Positions 45,496 to 55,548 of a stretch of DNA of 64,000 nucleotides are shown here, piece by piece (within the stretch, counting starts at the first letter, position 1; each line of letters opens with the position of its first letter). The stretch is from the NCBI RefSeq assembly GCF_900101625.1, contig NZ_FMYZ01000002.1:372001-436000 (forward strand), given 5' to 3'. Both the position numbers and the translations under genes were made by a program. Below the pieces are notes generated by a model. The model made no database searches and was not told the DNA's origin. It worked only from the letters and a program-made list of their open reading frames with translations. Source of the DNA: Cupriavidus sp. YR651. Its GTDB lineage: Bacteria > Pseudomonadota > Gammaproteobacteria > Burkholderiales > Burkholderiaceae.

Positions 45496-47193
45496 TTAGT
45501 CGTTGGCGTAGATGTCAACGTCCTTGGTTTCCCGGACAAACAGCGCGCCAATCACGAAGGTGAAGGCGGCGATGATGATCGGGTACCAGAGGCCGTAGTA
45601 GATGTTGCCGTTCTGGGCCACCAGGGCGAACGAGATCGTCGGCAGCAGGCCGCCAAACCAGCCGTTGCCGATGTGATACGGCAGCGACATCGACGAATAG
45701 CGGATGCGCGTCGGGAACAGTTCCACCAGCATGGCAGCAATCGGGCCGTAGACCATCGTCACGTAGATCACCAGGATGACCAGGACCACCAGCACCATGA
45801 TCGTGTTCATCTGGGCCGGGTCGGCCTTGGTCGGGTAGCCGGCGGAGGCCATCGACTCGCCCACCTCCTTCTTGAACGCGGCGATCTGCTTCTTGCTCGC
45901 GTCGTCGAAGCTGTGGCCGCCGGTGACGGTTGCGTTGAACGCCTTGATCTCCTTATCGCCGATCTTCACCGTTGCGACGGTGCCGGCCGGAGCCTCCACC
46001 ACTTCATAGCTGGCCGAGGCCTGCGCCAGGGTACGCTTGACGATATCGCACGAGCTGCGGAAGTCGATCTCGCGGGCGATCGGGCTGCCCTGGAACGAGC
46101 AGGTCTTCGGGTCGGCGGTGACGACGATCTGCGCGGTCTGCTGCGCACGCTCCAGCGCCGGGTTGGCGTAGTGCGTCAGCGCCTTGAACAGCGGGAAGTA
46201 GGTCAGCACGGCCAGCGCGCAGCCCAGCATGATGATCCACTTGCGGCCGATCTTGTCCGACAGCGAACCGAAGAAGATGAAGAACGGCGTGCCGATCACC
46301 AGTGCGCCGGCGATCAGCAGGTTGGCCGTCTTCGCGTCCACCTTCAGCACCTGCGTCAGGAAGAACAGCGAGTAGAACTGGCCCGTGTACCAGACCACGG
46401 CCTGGCCGGCGGTCAGGCCCAGCAGCGCCAGGATCACGATCTTCAGGTTGCGCCACTGGCCGAAGGCTTCGGTCAGCGGGGCCTTGGAGGTCTTGCCCTC
46501 GGCCTTCATGCGCTGGAACGCCGGCGATTCGCTCATCGACAGGCGGATGTAGACCGACATGGCCAGCAGCAGGATCGAGACCAGGAACGGGATGCGCCAG
46601 CCCCAGGTGTCGAAGTTCGGGCCCGTGAGCTCGCGGCACAGCAGGATCACGATCAGCGACAGGAACAGGCCCAGCGTGGCCGTGGTCTGGATCCACGCCG
46701 TGTAGGCACCGCGCCTGCCGTGCGGCGAGTGCTCGGCCACATACGTGGCGGCACCGCCGTACTCGCCGCCGAGCGCCAGGCCCTGCAGCATGCGCAGCGC
46801 GATCAGGATGATCGGCGCGGCCCAGCCAATGGTGGCGTAGCCGGGCAGCAGGCCGACGATGAACGTCGACAGGCCCATGATCAGGATCGTCACCAGGAAG
46901 GTGTACTTGCGGCCGATCATGTCGCCCAGGCGGCCAAACACCAGCGCGCCGAACGGGCGCACGATGAAGCCGGCGGCGAACGCCAGCAGGGCGAAGATGA
47001 AGGCGGACGTCGGATCCAGGCCCGCAAAGAACTGCTTGGCGATGACCGCAGCCAGCGAACCGTAGAGATAAAAGTCATACCACTCGAACACCGTGCCGAG
47101 TGAAGAGGCAAAGATGACCTTTTTTTCCTCGCGCGTCATCGGCGCGTTGTGGGCAGTGCCTCCCGGCATTGCCACGTTTTGCGCGTTACCCAT
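45496..47193 (-). CDS. MFS transporter, metabolite:H+ symporter (MHS) family, with large insert
   Basis: A 565-residue inner membrane transporter. The family marks are SSLGTVFEWYDFYLYGSLA in TM1, GRLGDMIGRKYTF in loop 2-3 and GLALGGEYGGAATYVAEHSP. MHS proteins are normally about 430-450 residues; here about 125 hydrophilic residues (about 336-461, from FKALTHYANPAL to ADPAQ) interrupt the C-terminal half and carry two cysteines. The substrate is unknown. A strong SD (GGAGGA) precedes the ATG. A terminator follows. Confidence 0.9.
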   Translation of the reverse strand: MGNAQNVAMPGGTAHNAPMTREEKKVIFASSLGTVFEWYDFYLYGSLAAVIAKQFFAGLDPTSAFIFALLAFAAGFIVRPFGALVFGRLGDMIGRKYTFLVTILIMGLSTFIVGLLPGYATIGWAAPIILIALRMLQGLALGGEYGGAATYVAEHSPHGRRGAYTAWIQTTATLGLFLSLIVILLCRELTGPNFDTWGWRIPFLVSILLLAMSVYIRLSMSESPAFQRMKAEGKTSKAPLTEAFGQWRNLKIVILALLGLTAGQAVVWYTGQFYSLFFLTQVLKVDAKTANLLIAGALVIGTPFFIFFGSLSDKIGRKWIIMLGCALAVLTYFPLFKALTHYANPALERAQQTAQIVVTADPKTCSFQGSPIAREIDFRSSCDIVKRTLAQASASYEVVEAPAGTVATVKIGDKEIKAFNATVTGGHSFDDASKKQIAAFKKEVGESMASAGYPTKADPAQMNTIMVLVVLVILVIYVTMVYGPIAAMLVELFPTRIRYSSMSLPYHIGNGWFGGLLPTISFALVAQNGNIYYGLWYPIIIAAFTFVIGALFVRETKDVDIYAND

Positions 47194-47462
47194 TATTGTC
47201 TCCTCCGTCTGTCGAAAGGGCCCCCGATGTCTGGCCACGTCATGCGCAACCTATAGCCGTGCGCGTGCGGACCTGTGCACCGAAGTTGGAGACGATTGTG
47301 GGTGGCGAAACTTACTGCGTTCTGACAGATTCCCCGCGGAACGGCCTGAAACCGTCGGGGTATACGCTAGCCGGCCCGGGTGAAATCCGGCCCGGAAAAT
47401 GCTGCGATGCCGCGCCAGCCAGCGTACACAGCGCCGCGCCAGGCGGATGCGCGCGCTTCTTG

Positions 47463-47804
47463 CTATGCAGCATCGGTGGTGGCCGGGCTCGAGGTGCCGT
47501 GGTCCCCACCGTGGTCAACCCCGATGGGCGGTACCGGGTGCGCGTCAGGTTCGGTTTCCCGGTCCGCACGGTTCATGCGCCAGGCGTAGAGCGCGGCCAT
47601 CAGCACGTAGATGATCAGTGCGCCCTGCGCGCCCACCCAGAACGAAAACGGCCAGCCGAAGAAATCGAAGCGCAGCTCCCGCGCAAACCAGGCGATGACG
47701 AACGTCACCACGAACCAGACCGCCAGCAGGCCGACAATCCAGCGCAGGTTGTGGTGCCACGCGCGGCGCTCCTGCGGCGTCATGCGGTTCGACGTGGTCT
47801 TCAT
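47463..47804 (-). CDS. DUF4212 sodium/substrate symporter small subunit
   Basis: A 113-residue protein with two transmembrane helices (LRWIVGLLAVWFVVTFVIAWF and FSFWVGAQGALIIYVLMAALYAW) separated by RELRFDFFGWP, the DUF4212 signature. Members usually sit directly before a sodium:solute symporter large subunit gene and after a two-component system. Here the two-component genes are present (ATGA overlap with the kinase) but no large subunit follows. The C-terminal tail is His/Asp-rich (VDHGGDHGT). Confidence 0.85.
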   Translation of the reverse strand: MKTTSNRMTPQERRAWHHNLRWIVGLLAVWFVVTFVIAWFARELRFDFFGWPFSFWVGAQGALIIYVLMAALYAWRMNRADRETEPDAHPVPPIGVDHGGDHGTSSPATTDAA

Positions 47805-49369
47805 GCCGGCAATTCCTCGGTGGTGCGGCGCAGCGTCACGCGCAGGCGCGTACCGGCCAGGCGCGGCGACGCCTGGTAGACGTGGTCGTCGATGCGGACT
47901 TCGCCCCCATGTTGCTGGACGATTTCCCGGACGATGGCCAGGCCAAGGCCGCTGCCCTCGGTGTTGGTGCCCAGCACGCGATAGAAGCGTTCCATCACGC
48001 GCTCGCGCTCCGCGGGCGCGATGCCGGGCCCGGTGTCTTCCACGTCCAGATAGGCGAACGGCTCGAAGGCATCCGCGACGACGCGTACCGTGGCATGGCC
48101 GCCGGTCGGCGTGTAGCGGATGGCGTTGTCGACGAGGTTGTTCAGCATCTCGGTCAGCATCAGGCGGTTGCCGGTCACCATCACCGGGTGATCGTCCGCC
48201 TCCAGCCCCAGGTCGATCTTGCGCGCCCACGCCTGCGGCAGCCAGTCCTTGACCACCTCGCGTGCCAGCGCCGCCAGGTCCAGCGACGCCATGCCACCCG
48301 CGCCGGCCAGATTCTCCATGCGGGCCAGTGACAGCAGCTGCGTGACCAGGTGCGCGGTGCGCTCCGAACTGCCGGCGATCTGCGCCAGCGACCTGCGCAA
48401 TTCCTCGGGCGATTGTTCGCGCTGGGCCAGTTCGGCCTGCATGCGCAGGCCGGCCAGCGGCGTCTTCATCTGGTGCGCTGCATCGGCGATGAAGCGCTTC
48501 TGGGTCTGCACGGACAGGTCGAGCTGCGCGAGCAGGTCATTGAACGAGGCCACCAGCGGCGTGATTTCCTGCGGCGCGGCACTTTCGTCGATGGGGCTGG
48601 TGTCGCCGGGGTTGCGTGCGCGAATGCGCTGCTGGATCGCGGTGAGCGGCGCCAGCCCCCGCGTGAGTCCGAACCACACCAGCACCACGGCCAGCGGCAG
48701 GATCACGAACTGCGGCAGGATCACGCCCTTGATGATTTCGTTGGCCAGCCGCGCGCGCTTGTCGAGCGTTTCCGCCACCTGCACCAGTACAGGTTGGGTG
48801 CCCCCCACATTCTTCAGGTCCACGTAGGTGTAGGCCACCCGCACGTCGTTGCCGGCGATGCGCTCGTCGCGCAGGGACACCAGACCGGCGTGGCCCTGAT
48901 CTTCCTCGGACGGCAGCGGCAGGTCGTGATCTCCCGCCACATATTCGCCGTGCTTGCCGACGACCTGGTAGTAGATGTTGTCGGTTTCGTCGGCACGCAG
49001 GATCTCGCGCGCGGACAGCGGCAGTTGCAGCGTCACGCGGCCGTTGACCTCGCGTACCTGTTGCGACAGCACGATGGCGCTGGCTTCCAGCGATCGGTCG
49101 AAGGGGCCGTTGGCAATGGATTTGGCGACCAGGTAGGTGACCGCGATGCTCATCGGCCAGAGCAGCAGCAGCGGCGCGAGCATCCAGTCCAGGATCTCGC
49201 CGAACAACGAGCGTGGCGCCGGATGCGCGGCCGACTCTTCCAGGTGGGGAAGCGCGTCGGCCAGCGCCGCATCTTCCGCCGCCGCATCGGCCAGCGTGGG
49301 CCGTGGCGGTTCGACCGGACGGGCAGTGCCGGCGGCGTGGCGCCGCCAGGGCAATCGCAGCAGGCTCAT
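47801..49369 (-). CDS. Sensor histidine kinase, TctE/QseC-like
   Basis: A 522-residue membrane kinase. An unusually long cytoplasmic N-terminal tail (~75 residues, Ala/Pro-rich) precedes TM1 (WMLAPLLLLWPMSIAVTYLV). Then come a periplasmic 2CSK_N-type sensor domain, TM2 (ILPQFVILPLAVVLVWFGLT), a HAMP-like linker, the phospho-acceptor FIADAAHQMKTPLAGLRMQAE, the N-box EMLNNLVDNAIRYTP and the G-boxes VEDTGPGI and GSGLGLAIV. It probably controls transport of a carboxylate, given its DUF4212 neighbour. Confidence 0.92.
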   Translation of the reverse strand: MSLLRLPWRRHAAGTARPVEPPRPTLADAAAEDAALADALPHLEESAAHPAPRSLFGEILDWMLAPLLLLWPMSIAVTYLVAKSIANGPFDRSLEASAIVLSQQVREVNGRVTLQLPLSAREILRADETDNIYYQVVGKHGEYVAGDHDLPLPSEEDQGHAGLVSLRDERIAGNDVRVAYTYVDLKNVGGTQPVLVQVAETLDKRARLANEIIKGVILPQFVILPLAVVLVWFGLTRGLAPLTAIQQRIRARNPGDTSPIDESAAPQEITPLVASFNDLLAQLDLSVQTQKRFIADAAHQMKTPLAGLRMQAELAQREQSPEELRRSLAQIAGSSERTAHLVTQLLSLARMENLAGAGGMASLDLAALAREVVKDWLPQAWARKIDLGLEADDHPVMVTGNRLMLTEMLNNLVDNAIRYTPTGGHATVRVVADAFEPFAYLDVEDTGPGIAPAERERVMERFYRVLGTNTEGSGLGLAIVREIVQQHGGEVRIDDHVYQASPRLAGTRLRVTLRRTTEELPA

Positions 49370-49381
49370 GCCGTCCCCGGC

Positions 49382-50071
49382 TTATCCATGCGTCGCCACC
49401 GCCGGCTGGAATTTCTCGAGGCAGTAGCCCAGTCCGCGCACGGTGGCAATACGGATGCCGCCGATCTCGATCTTCTTGCGCAGGCGGTGCACATAGACCT
49501 CGATCGCGTTGTTGCTGACTTCCTCGCCCCATTCGCACAGGTGGTCCACCAACTGTTCCTTGGACACCAGCCGCCCGCAGCGCGTGAGCAGGATCTCCAG
49601 CAGGCCGATCTCGCGTGCCGACAGGTCCAGTAACTGCTCGTTCAGGTAGGCGATGCGGCCGACCTGGTCGAATGCCAGCGGACCGTGGCGCATCAGCGTG
49701 GCGCCGCCGCCCGCGCCGCGCCGGACGAGCGCGCGCACGCGCGCCTCGAGTTCCGACAGGGCAAAGGGCTTGGCCATGTAGTCGTCGGCGCCAAGATCCA
49801 GGCCCTTGACGCGTTCATCCACGCCGTCGGCAGCGGTGAGTATCATCACCGGCAGCATGGCGCCCCGGGCGCGCAGCCGCTTGAGCACTTCCAGTCCGGG
49901 CATGCGCGGCAGGCCCAGATCCAGGATCAGCAGGTCGAAATTCTGGGTCGACAGGGCCGAATCGGCCTCCACGCCATTGGCGACGTGGTCGACGGCATAG
50001 CCGGAATGGCGCAGGGAACGCGTGAGGCCGTCTGCCAGCACATCGTCATCTTCGGCGATCAGAATCCGCAT
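49382..50071 (-). CDS. OmpR/PhoB-type response regulator, TctD-like
   Basis: A 229-residue protein: receiver (MRILIAEDDDVLADGL, acceptor Asp in LLILDLGLPRMPG, Lys in DYMAKPFALSELEAR) and a winged-helix output domain (YVHRLRKKIEIGGIRIATVRGLGYCLE). The start MRILIAED is standard; the longer frame upstream is not conserved in type. It is first of the regulator-kinase-DUF4212 run, with 12 bp to the kinase gene. Confidence 0.94.
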   Translation of the reverse strand: MRILIAEDDDVLADGLTRSLRHSGYAVDHVANGVEADSALSTQNFDLLILDLGLPRMPGLEVLKRLRARGAMLPVMILTAADGVDERVKGLDLGADDYMAKPFALSELEARVRALVRRGAGGGATLMRHGPLAFDQVGRIAYLNEQLLDLSAREIGLLEILLTRCGRLVSKEQLVDHLCEWGEEVSNNAIEVYVHRLRKKIEIGGIRIATVRGLGYCLEKFQPAVATHG

Positions 50072-50139
50072 GGTTGTCTCCACCCGTGGCCGGCATCGCC
50101 GCCCGCCGGCCGCGGTGCCGGTGGGGCTTGCCAAGCATA

Positions 50140-50155
50140 CTGTTTTTTTATACAG
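50140..50155 (+). promoter_or_regulatory. LexA (SOS) box upstream of recA
   Basis: CTGT-N8-ACAG with a T/A-only spacer and further symmetry outside (TACTGT...ACAGTA). It lies 195 bp before the recA ATG and about 70 bp before the start of the divergent response regulator gene. Confidence 0.8.
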
Positions 50156-50349
50156 TACCCGACATTCCGCAGGCGCTGCCGCAGAAGGCAGTTTGCGCAG
50201 GCGCCGGGTCGCGTACCAGAGATCGCCGGAGTCCCTCCGGGATCCCGTATCAAAGCTCGTCCGATCTCGCCTGATCTCGGAAAATGCTTAAAAATCAGGC
50301 ACGCGCCGCATATGCGGCCTATTTATACACCATTGACTCAAGGACGACC

Positions 50350-51414
50350 ATGGACGACAAGAAGGCCGGCGCCGGCGTGAGCGCTGAGAAGCAGAAGGCG
50401 CTTGCCGCCGCGCTCTCCCAGATCGAGAAGCAGTTCGGCAAGGGTTCGATCATGCGCCTGGGCGATGGGGACATCGAGCAGGACATCCAGGTGGTCTCCA
50501 CCGGCTCGCTGGGCCTGGATATCGCATTGGGCGTCGGCGGCCTGCCGCGCGGCCGCGTGGTCGAGATCTACGGTCCGGAATCGTCCGGCAAGACCACGCT
50601 GACACTGCAGGTGGTGGCCGAGATGCAGAAGCTGGGCGGCACCTGCGCCTTCATCGACGCCGAGCATGCGCTGGACGTCAACTACGCCGGCAAGCTGGGC
50701 GTGAACGTCAACGACCTGCTGATTTCGCAGCCGGACACGGGCGAGCAGGCGCTGGAAATCACCGACGCGCTGGTGCGCTCGGGTTCGATCGACATGATCG
50801 TGATCGACTCCGTGGCCGCGCTGGTGCCGAAGGCTGAAATCGAAGGCGAAATGGGCGATTCGCTGCCCGGCCTGCAGGCCCGCCTGATGAGCCAGGCGCT
50901 GCGCAAGCTGACCGGCACGATCAAGCGCACCAACTGCCTGGTGATCTTCATCAACCAGATCCGCATGAAGATCGGTGTGATGTTTGGCTCACCCGAAACC
51001 ACTACCGGCGGTAACGCGCTGAAGTTCTACGCTTCGGTCCGACTGGACATCCGCCGCATCGGCTCGATCAAGAAGGGCGACGAGGTGGTCGGCAACGAGA
51101 CCAAGGTCAAGGTGGTGAAGAACAAGGTATCGCCCCCGTTCCGCGAGGCGTTCTTCGACATCCTGTACGGCCAGGGCATCTCTCGCCAGGGCGAGATCAT
51201 CGACCTCGGCGTGGACGCCAAGATCGTCGAGAAGGCCGGCGCGTGGTACAGCTACAACGGCGAGAAGATCGGCCAGGGCAAGGACAATGCCCGCGAGTAC
51301 CTGCGCGAGAACCCGGATATCGCCGACGAGATCGAGAACAAGGTCCGCGCGGCGCTGGGCGTGGCCCTGCTGAACAACACTGCAAGTGCCGCCCCGGCTG
51401 AGATCGAAGGCTGA
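50350..51414 (+). CDS. recA: Recombinase RecA
   Basis: A 354-residue RecA. Walker A is [13 protein letters not shown], the L1/L2 regions appear in [25 protein letters not shown] and [36 protein letters not shown]. It performs strand exchange and triggers LexA self-cleavage. The start [22 protein letters not shown] is the usual one. It is preceded by an SOS box and followed by a terminator and recX. Confidence 0.98.
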   Translation: MDDKKAGAGVSAEKQKALAAALSQIEKQFGKGSIMRLGDGDIEQDIQVVSTGSLGLDIALGVGGLPRGRVVEIYGPESSGKTTLTLQVVAEMQKLGGTCAFIDAEHALDVNYAGKLGVNVNDLLISQPDTGEQALEITDALVRSGSIDMIVIDSVAALVPKAEIEGEMGDSLPGLQARLMSQALRKLTGTIKRTNCLVIFINQIRMKIGVMFGSPETTTGGNALKFYASVRLDIRRIGSIKKGDEVVGNETKVKVVKNKVSPPFREAFFDILYGQGISRQGEIIDLGVDAKIVEKAGAWYSYNGEKIGQGKDNAREYLRENPDIADEIENKVRAALGVALLNNTASAAPAEIEG

Positions 51415-51438
51415 GACACGCTTCCCCGGTGACCAAAG

Positions 51439-51469
51439 GCCGTCGCATGACAGTGCGGCGGCTTTTTTC
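51439..51469 (+). terminator. Intrinsic terminator between recA and recX
   Basis: GCCGTCGCA/TGCGGCGGC stem (one G-T pair) with a 6-nt loop and a T-run, 25 bp after recA. Leaky readthrough would set a low RecX:RecA ratio, as described in E. coli. Confidence 0.8.
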
Positions 51470-51496
51470 TTTTTGACGACTTCCCGACGACTCCCG

Positions 51497-51982
51497 ATGG
51501 CTGGCTCACGTCCTCCTCTTTCCCTGAAGGCCCGCGCCGTCGGCTACCTCTCCCGGCGCGAGCACAGCCGTGCGGAACTGGCGCGCAAGCTGGCGCCACA
51601 TGCCGAGTCGGCCGAGGAAATCGAGACGTTGCTGGATGCGCTGGAACGGGAAAACTGGCTGTCCAACGAGCGTTTTGTCGACAGCCTTGTCCACCGGCGC
51701 GCCAGCCGCTATGGCGCGGCGCGTGTGATGCAGGAGGCCAAGACGCATCAACTGGCCAACGAGCAACTGCATGCGCTGCAGGACCGCTTGCGCGAATCGG
51801 AGTTCGAGCGCGCGCGCGAAGTCTGGCGCAAGCGCTTCGGCACCGCCCCCGAATCGCCAGAGGCGCGGGCGAAGCAGATCCGCTTCATGGTCGCGCGAGG
51901 CTTCTCCCGGGCGGTGGTCGGCAGGATCATCCGTGGCGCAGAGGACGATGACTTCGGTGATGGGGATGGCGGCGAGGGTTGA
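51497..51982 (+). CDS. recX: Regulatory protein RecX
   Basis: A 161-residue RecX with the family opening LSLKARAVGYLSRREHSRAELARKL and the three-helix repeats, for example LERENWLSNERFVDSLVHRRASRYGAARVMQEA. It binds and caps RecA filaments. It ends in an acidic Asp/Gly tail (EDDDFGDGDGGEG) not common in the family. Confidence 0.94.
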   Translation: MAGSRPPLSLKARAVGYLSRREHSRAELARKLAPHAESAEEIETLLDALERENWLSNERFVDSLVHRRASRYGAARVMQEAKTHQLANEQLHALQDRLRESEFERAREVWRKRFGTAPESPEARAKQIRFMVARGFSRAVVGRIIRGAEDDDFGDGDGGEG

Positions 51983-52343
51983 TCCCGCAGGGTAGCGCCG
52001 CCGGGCTCGCCAACGCCCAAATCCGGATGTGATGCAGACATCTGTATACCTGCGTGCGCAGGAGGGGATTTCGAGCCGTGTCCCCCTTGGCTGCGCTGCA
52101 GCAGCGTGCCGTGCGGCTGCCGCGCAGCCCTTGTCGGGCCTGGGTTTGCTGTTGTTGCCGCTGCAACAATTCGACCCCGACAGTTGTGAGCACAGGATGT
52201 TCCCGGTCAAAGCGGCGCGGCATGTTAAACTCTTCGGGTTTTCCGGCCAAGGTGGCCGTGCGGCGATCCGCCGACCCGCCCGCGCCGCGACATTTTGCCC
52301 CCGGTTACAGCCTCAATTTCCTGCCGCGTCTGCCCCTGGTGTC
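51983..52343. other. Intergenic region recX / DUF2889 gene
   Basis: A 361-bp gap. It has a GC-rich segment with a repeated GCTGC/GCAGC pattern (about 52085-52175) able to fold, and a possible -10 (GTTAAACT, about 52223-52230) upstream of the DUF2889 gene. No conserved gene was recognised. Confidence 0.4.
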
Positions 52344-53018
52344 ATGCCACTCTCCCCGCCCGTCAACCGTGCCTTGCGTCATCGCCGTGCCATTACGGCG
52401 GAAGCGTATTTGCGGGAAGACGGCCTGTGGGACATCGAGGCGCGCCTGACCGACACCAAGCCACGCGAGATTCCGCTGGCTGGCGGTGGCGTCCGGTCGA
52501 TCGGCCAGCCATTGCATGACCTGTGGCTGCGCGTGACGATCGATCTGCGCATGAACATCGTGGACGCTGAAGCCTGCTCCGACTGGGTGCCGTACCCGAC
52601 GCATTGCGACACCATTGGCCCGGCCTACAAGGCGCTGATCGGCCTGAACCTGATGAAGGGATTCCGCAAGGCAGTACGAGAGCGGCTGTCCGGCGTGGCG
52701 GGATGCACCCACCTGACCGAACTGGCTGGCGTGCTGCCAACCACGGCGATCCAGGCCTTTGCGGGCGATGTCTTCAAGGTGCGCGAAGGCGCCGCCGACG
52801 ATCCCAATCCCGAACCACCCTACCAGCTCCATGGATGCCATGCGCTCCATTTCGAGGGCGAGGTGGTTCGCCAGTTTTACCCGCGCTGGTATGGTCACCA
52901 GCCGAAACCCAAAGCCGGCGCACGGGCGTCGTCCCCCCAGACCGCGTCACGCGCCGATGCCCTGGCATCAGGTGGCGAAGACACCCTGGCCGACCGGCCC
53001 AACGGTACCTCGGGCTGA
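52344..53018 (+). CDS. DUF2889 domain-containing protein
   Basis: A 224-residue protein. The DUF2889 pattern is visible in [59 protein letters not shown] and [19 protein letters not shown]. The function of the family is not established. The C-terminal ~35 residues are low complexity and probably disordered. It sits between recX and sucC, a conserved position in Burkholderiaceae. Confidence 0.88.
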   Translation: MPLSPPVNRALRHRRAITAEAYLREDGLWDIEARLTDTKPREIPLAGGGVRSIGQPLHDLWLRVTIDLRMNIVDAEACSDWVPYPTHCDTIGPAYKALIGLNLMKGFRKAVRERLSGVAGCTHLTELAGVLPTTAIQAFAGDVFKVREGAADDPNPEPPYQLHGCHALHFEGEVVRQFYPRWYGHQPKPKAGARASSPQTASRADALASGGEDTLADRPNGTSG

Positions 53019-53107
53019 CCGTCACGGCCGGCCCACAGGAACAGGCGAGAGTTCGTCTCCCCCAAATTTTTCCCATCCCCTTTACGCCTACCCGAAAGGA
53101 AACACGC

Positions 53108-54274
53108 ATGAATATCCATGAGTACCAAGGCAAGGAAATCCTGCGCAAATACAATGTGCCGGTTCCGCGCGGCATCCCGGCTTTCTCGGTTGAAGAAGCC
53201 CTGAAGGCTGCAGAACAGCTCGGCGGTCCGGTGTGGGTCGTCAAGGCACAGATCCACGCAGGTGGCCGCGGCAAGGGCGGCGGCGTGAAGGTGGCCAAGA
53301 GCATCGACGAGGTGAAGACCTACGCCACCAACATCCTGGGCATGCAGCTCGTCACGCACCAGACCGGTCCGGAAGGCAAGAAGGTCAACCGCCTGCTGAT
53401 CGAAGAAGGCGCCGACATCAAGAAGGAACTGTACGTTTCGCTGGTGGTGGACCGCGTTTCGCAGAAGGTGGCCCTGATGGCCTCCAGCGAAGGCGGCATG
53501 GACATCGAAGAAGTCGCTGCCCATAGCCCGGAAAAGATCCACACGCTGATCGTCGATCCGGCCGAAGGCCTGAAGGACGCTGACGCCGACGACATCGCCC
53601 GCAAGATCGGCGTGCCCGACGCGAGCGTTGCGCAAGCCCGCCAGGCCCTGCAAGGCCTGTACAAGGCGTTCTGGGAAACCGACGCTTCGCTGGCCGAAAT
53701 CAACCCGCTGATCCTGACCGGCGACGGCAAGGTGATCGCGCTGGACGCCAAGTTCAACTTCGACTCCAACGCGCTGTTCCGTCACCCGGAAATCGTGGCC
53801 TACCGCGACCTGGATGAAGAAGACGCCAACGAAATCGAAGCCTCGAAGTTCGACCTGGCCTACATCTCGCTGGACGGCAACATCGGCTGCCTGGTGAACG
53901 GCGCCGGCCTGGCCATGGCCACCATGGACACCATCAAGCTGTTCGGCGGCGAGCCGGCCAACTTCCTGGACGTGGGCGGCGGTGCCACCACCGAGAAGGT
54001 GACCGAAGCCTTCAAGCTGATGCTGAAGAACCCGAACGTGCAGGCCATCCTGGTCAACATCTTCGGCGGCATCATGCGTTGCGACGTGATCGCCGAAGGC
54101 GTGATCTCGGCGTCGAAGGCCGTGAAGCTGGGCGTGCCGCTGGTGGTCCGCATGAAGGGCACCAACGAAGACCTGGGCAAGAAGATGCTGGCCGACTCGG
54201 GCCTGCCGATCATCTCGGCGGACACGATGGAAGAGGCCGCCCAGAAGGTCGTGGCCGCTGCCGCTGGCAAGTAA
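53108..54274 (+). CDS. sucC: Succinyl-CoA synthetase beta subunit (ADP-forming)
   Basis: A 388-residue ATP-grasp subunit starting [41 protein letters not shown] and the CoA/succinate-site block [18 protein letters not shown] are intact. With SucD it makes succinate and ATP in the TCA cycle. AAAGGA precedes the ATG. It is followed 78 bp later by sucD. Confidence 0.97.
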   Translation: MNIHEYQGKEILRKYNVPVPRGIPAFSVEEALKAAEQLGGPVWVVKAQIHAGGRGKGGGVKVAKSIDEVKTYATNILGMQLVTHQTGPEGKKVNRLLIEEGADIKKELYVSLVVDRVSQKVALMASSEGGMDIEEVAAHSPEKIHTLIVDPAEGLKDADADDIARKIGVPDASVAQARQALQGLYKAFWETDASLAEINPLILTGDGKVIALDAKFNFDSNALFRHPEIVAYRDLDEEDANEIEASKFDLAYISLDGNIGCLVNGAGLAMATMDTIKLFGGEPANFLDVGGGATTEKVTEAFKLMLKNPNVQAILVNIFGGIMRCDVIAEGVISASKAVKLGVPLVVRMKGTNEDLGKKMLADSGLPIISADTMEEAAQKVVAAAAGK

Positions 54275-54352
54275 GCCGATACGCAAACACATGCGTGCAC
54301 GCAGCGCGTGGGTGTTGCCCGCGCTGCGCGACGCCAAGCAAAGGATTACAGC

Positions 54353-55234
54353 ATGTCGATTCTGATTAACAAAGACACCAAAGTCATCACCCAGGGCATT
54401 ACCGGCAAGACCGGCCAGTTCCACACCCGTGGCTGCCGCGACTACGCCAACGGCAAGAACGCCTACGTGGCGGGCGTGAACCCGAAGAAGGCCGGCGAGG
54501 ACTTCGAGGGCATTCCCATTTACGCCAGCGTGAAGGACGCCAAGGAACAAACCGGCGCCACCGTTTCCGTGATCTACGTGCCGCCCGCAGGCGCCGCTGC
54601 CGCCATCTGGGAAGCCGTCGACGCTGACCTTGACCTGGTGGTCTGCATCACCGAAGGCATCCCCGTCCGCGACATGATGGAAGTCAAGGACAAGATGCGT
54701 AAGCAGAACAAGAAGACTCTGCTGCTGGGACCGAACTGCCCGGGCCTGATCACGCCGGACGAGATCAAGATCGGCATCATGCCGGGTCACATCCACCGCA
54801 AGGGCCGCATCGGCGTGGTGTCGCGTTCGGGCACCCTGACGTACGAAGCCGTGGGCCAACTGACGGCGCTGGGCCTGGGCCAGTCGTCGGCAGTCGGCAT
54901 TGGTGGCGACCCCATCAACGGCCTGAAGCACATCGACGTGATGAAGATGTTCAACGACGATCCGGATACGGACGCCGTGGTCATGATCGGTGAAATCGGC
55001 GGTCCGGACGAAGCCAACGCGGCTTACTGGATCAAGGAAAACATGAAGAAGCCGGTGGTTGGCTTCATCGCCGGCGTGACGGCGCCTCCGGGCAAGCGCA
55101 TGGGCCACGCTGGCGCGCTGATCTCGGGCGGTGCCGATACCGCCCAGGCCAAGCTGGAAATCATGGAAGCCTGCGGTATCACGGTTACCAAGAACCCGTC
55201 GGAAATGGCCCGTCTGTTGAAGGCCATGCTGTAA
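54353..55234 (+). CDS. sucD: Succinyl-CoA synthetase alpha subunit
   Basis: A 293-residue subunit starting [24 protein letters not shown]. The CoA-binding Rossmann part and the phosphohistidine region with [10 protein letters not shown] are present, as is LGPNCPGLI. It is the standard partner of sucC. Confidence 0.97.
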   Translation: MSILINKDTKVITQGITGKTGQFHTRGCRDYANGKNAYVAGVNPKKAGEDFEGIPIYASVKDAKEQTGATVSVIYVPPAGAAAAIWEAVDADLDLVVCITEGIPVRDMMEVKDKMRKQNKKTLLLGPNCPGLITPDEIKIGIMPGHIHRKGRIGVVSRSGTLTYEAVGQLTALGLGQSSAVGIGGDPINGLKHIDVMKMFNDDPDTDAVVMIGEIGGPDEANAAYWIKENMKKPVVGFIAGVTAPPGKRMGHAGALISGGADTAQAKLEIMEACGITVTKNPSEMARLLKAML

Positions 55235-55346
55235 GTAGTGCTGCATACGCCGCGGCGTGAGTGTGCCCTGATCGGCATGCGGCACGCCACGGCGGGTGTA
55301 CCCGCGGCGAGCGGCCTTCTCTGGCGCGAATCGCCGCAATCTCGTT

Positions 55347-55548
55347 GCCCCCGTCCGAGTGCGGGGGCATCGTCATTCTGGTGACGCGCCCCTTAGGGTA
55401 TGTCCCAAGGCGTTGGACAGGGAGATTGAAACCGAATCGAAAGGTTCGTACGATAAATCTTCATGTCTGGAAATTCAGACATCCAAAAGCCCGCAGTGGT
55501 GAGCACCGCAGGCTTGGAACATCACCTAGAAATTCGAGGAGTCTTGCC
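55347..55548 (+). promoter_or_regulatory. Structured leader upstream of terC
   Basis: The 314-bp sucD-terC gap holds three hairpins: GCCCCCG/CGGGGGC (55347-55368, possibly the sucD terminator but lacking a T-run), ATGTCTG/CAGACAT (about 55463-55482) and AAGCCCGCAGTG/CACCGCAGGCTT (about 55489-55517, two mismatches) just before the terC SD. TerC genes are often under Mn-sensing yybP-ykoY riboswitches, but I cannot fit the core of that motif here, so only a structured leader is claimed. Confidence 0.4.

Noticed and set aside
55347..55548. yybP-ykoY manganese riboswitch before terC
   Set aside because: The context is right but the conserved core could not be recognised; only a structured leader is reported.
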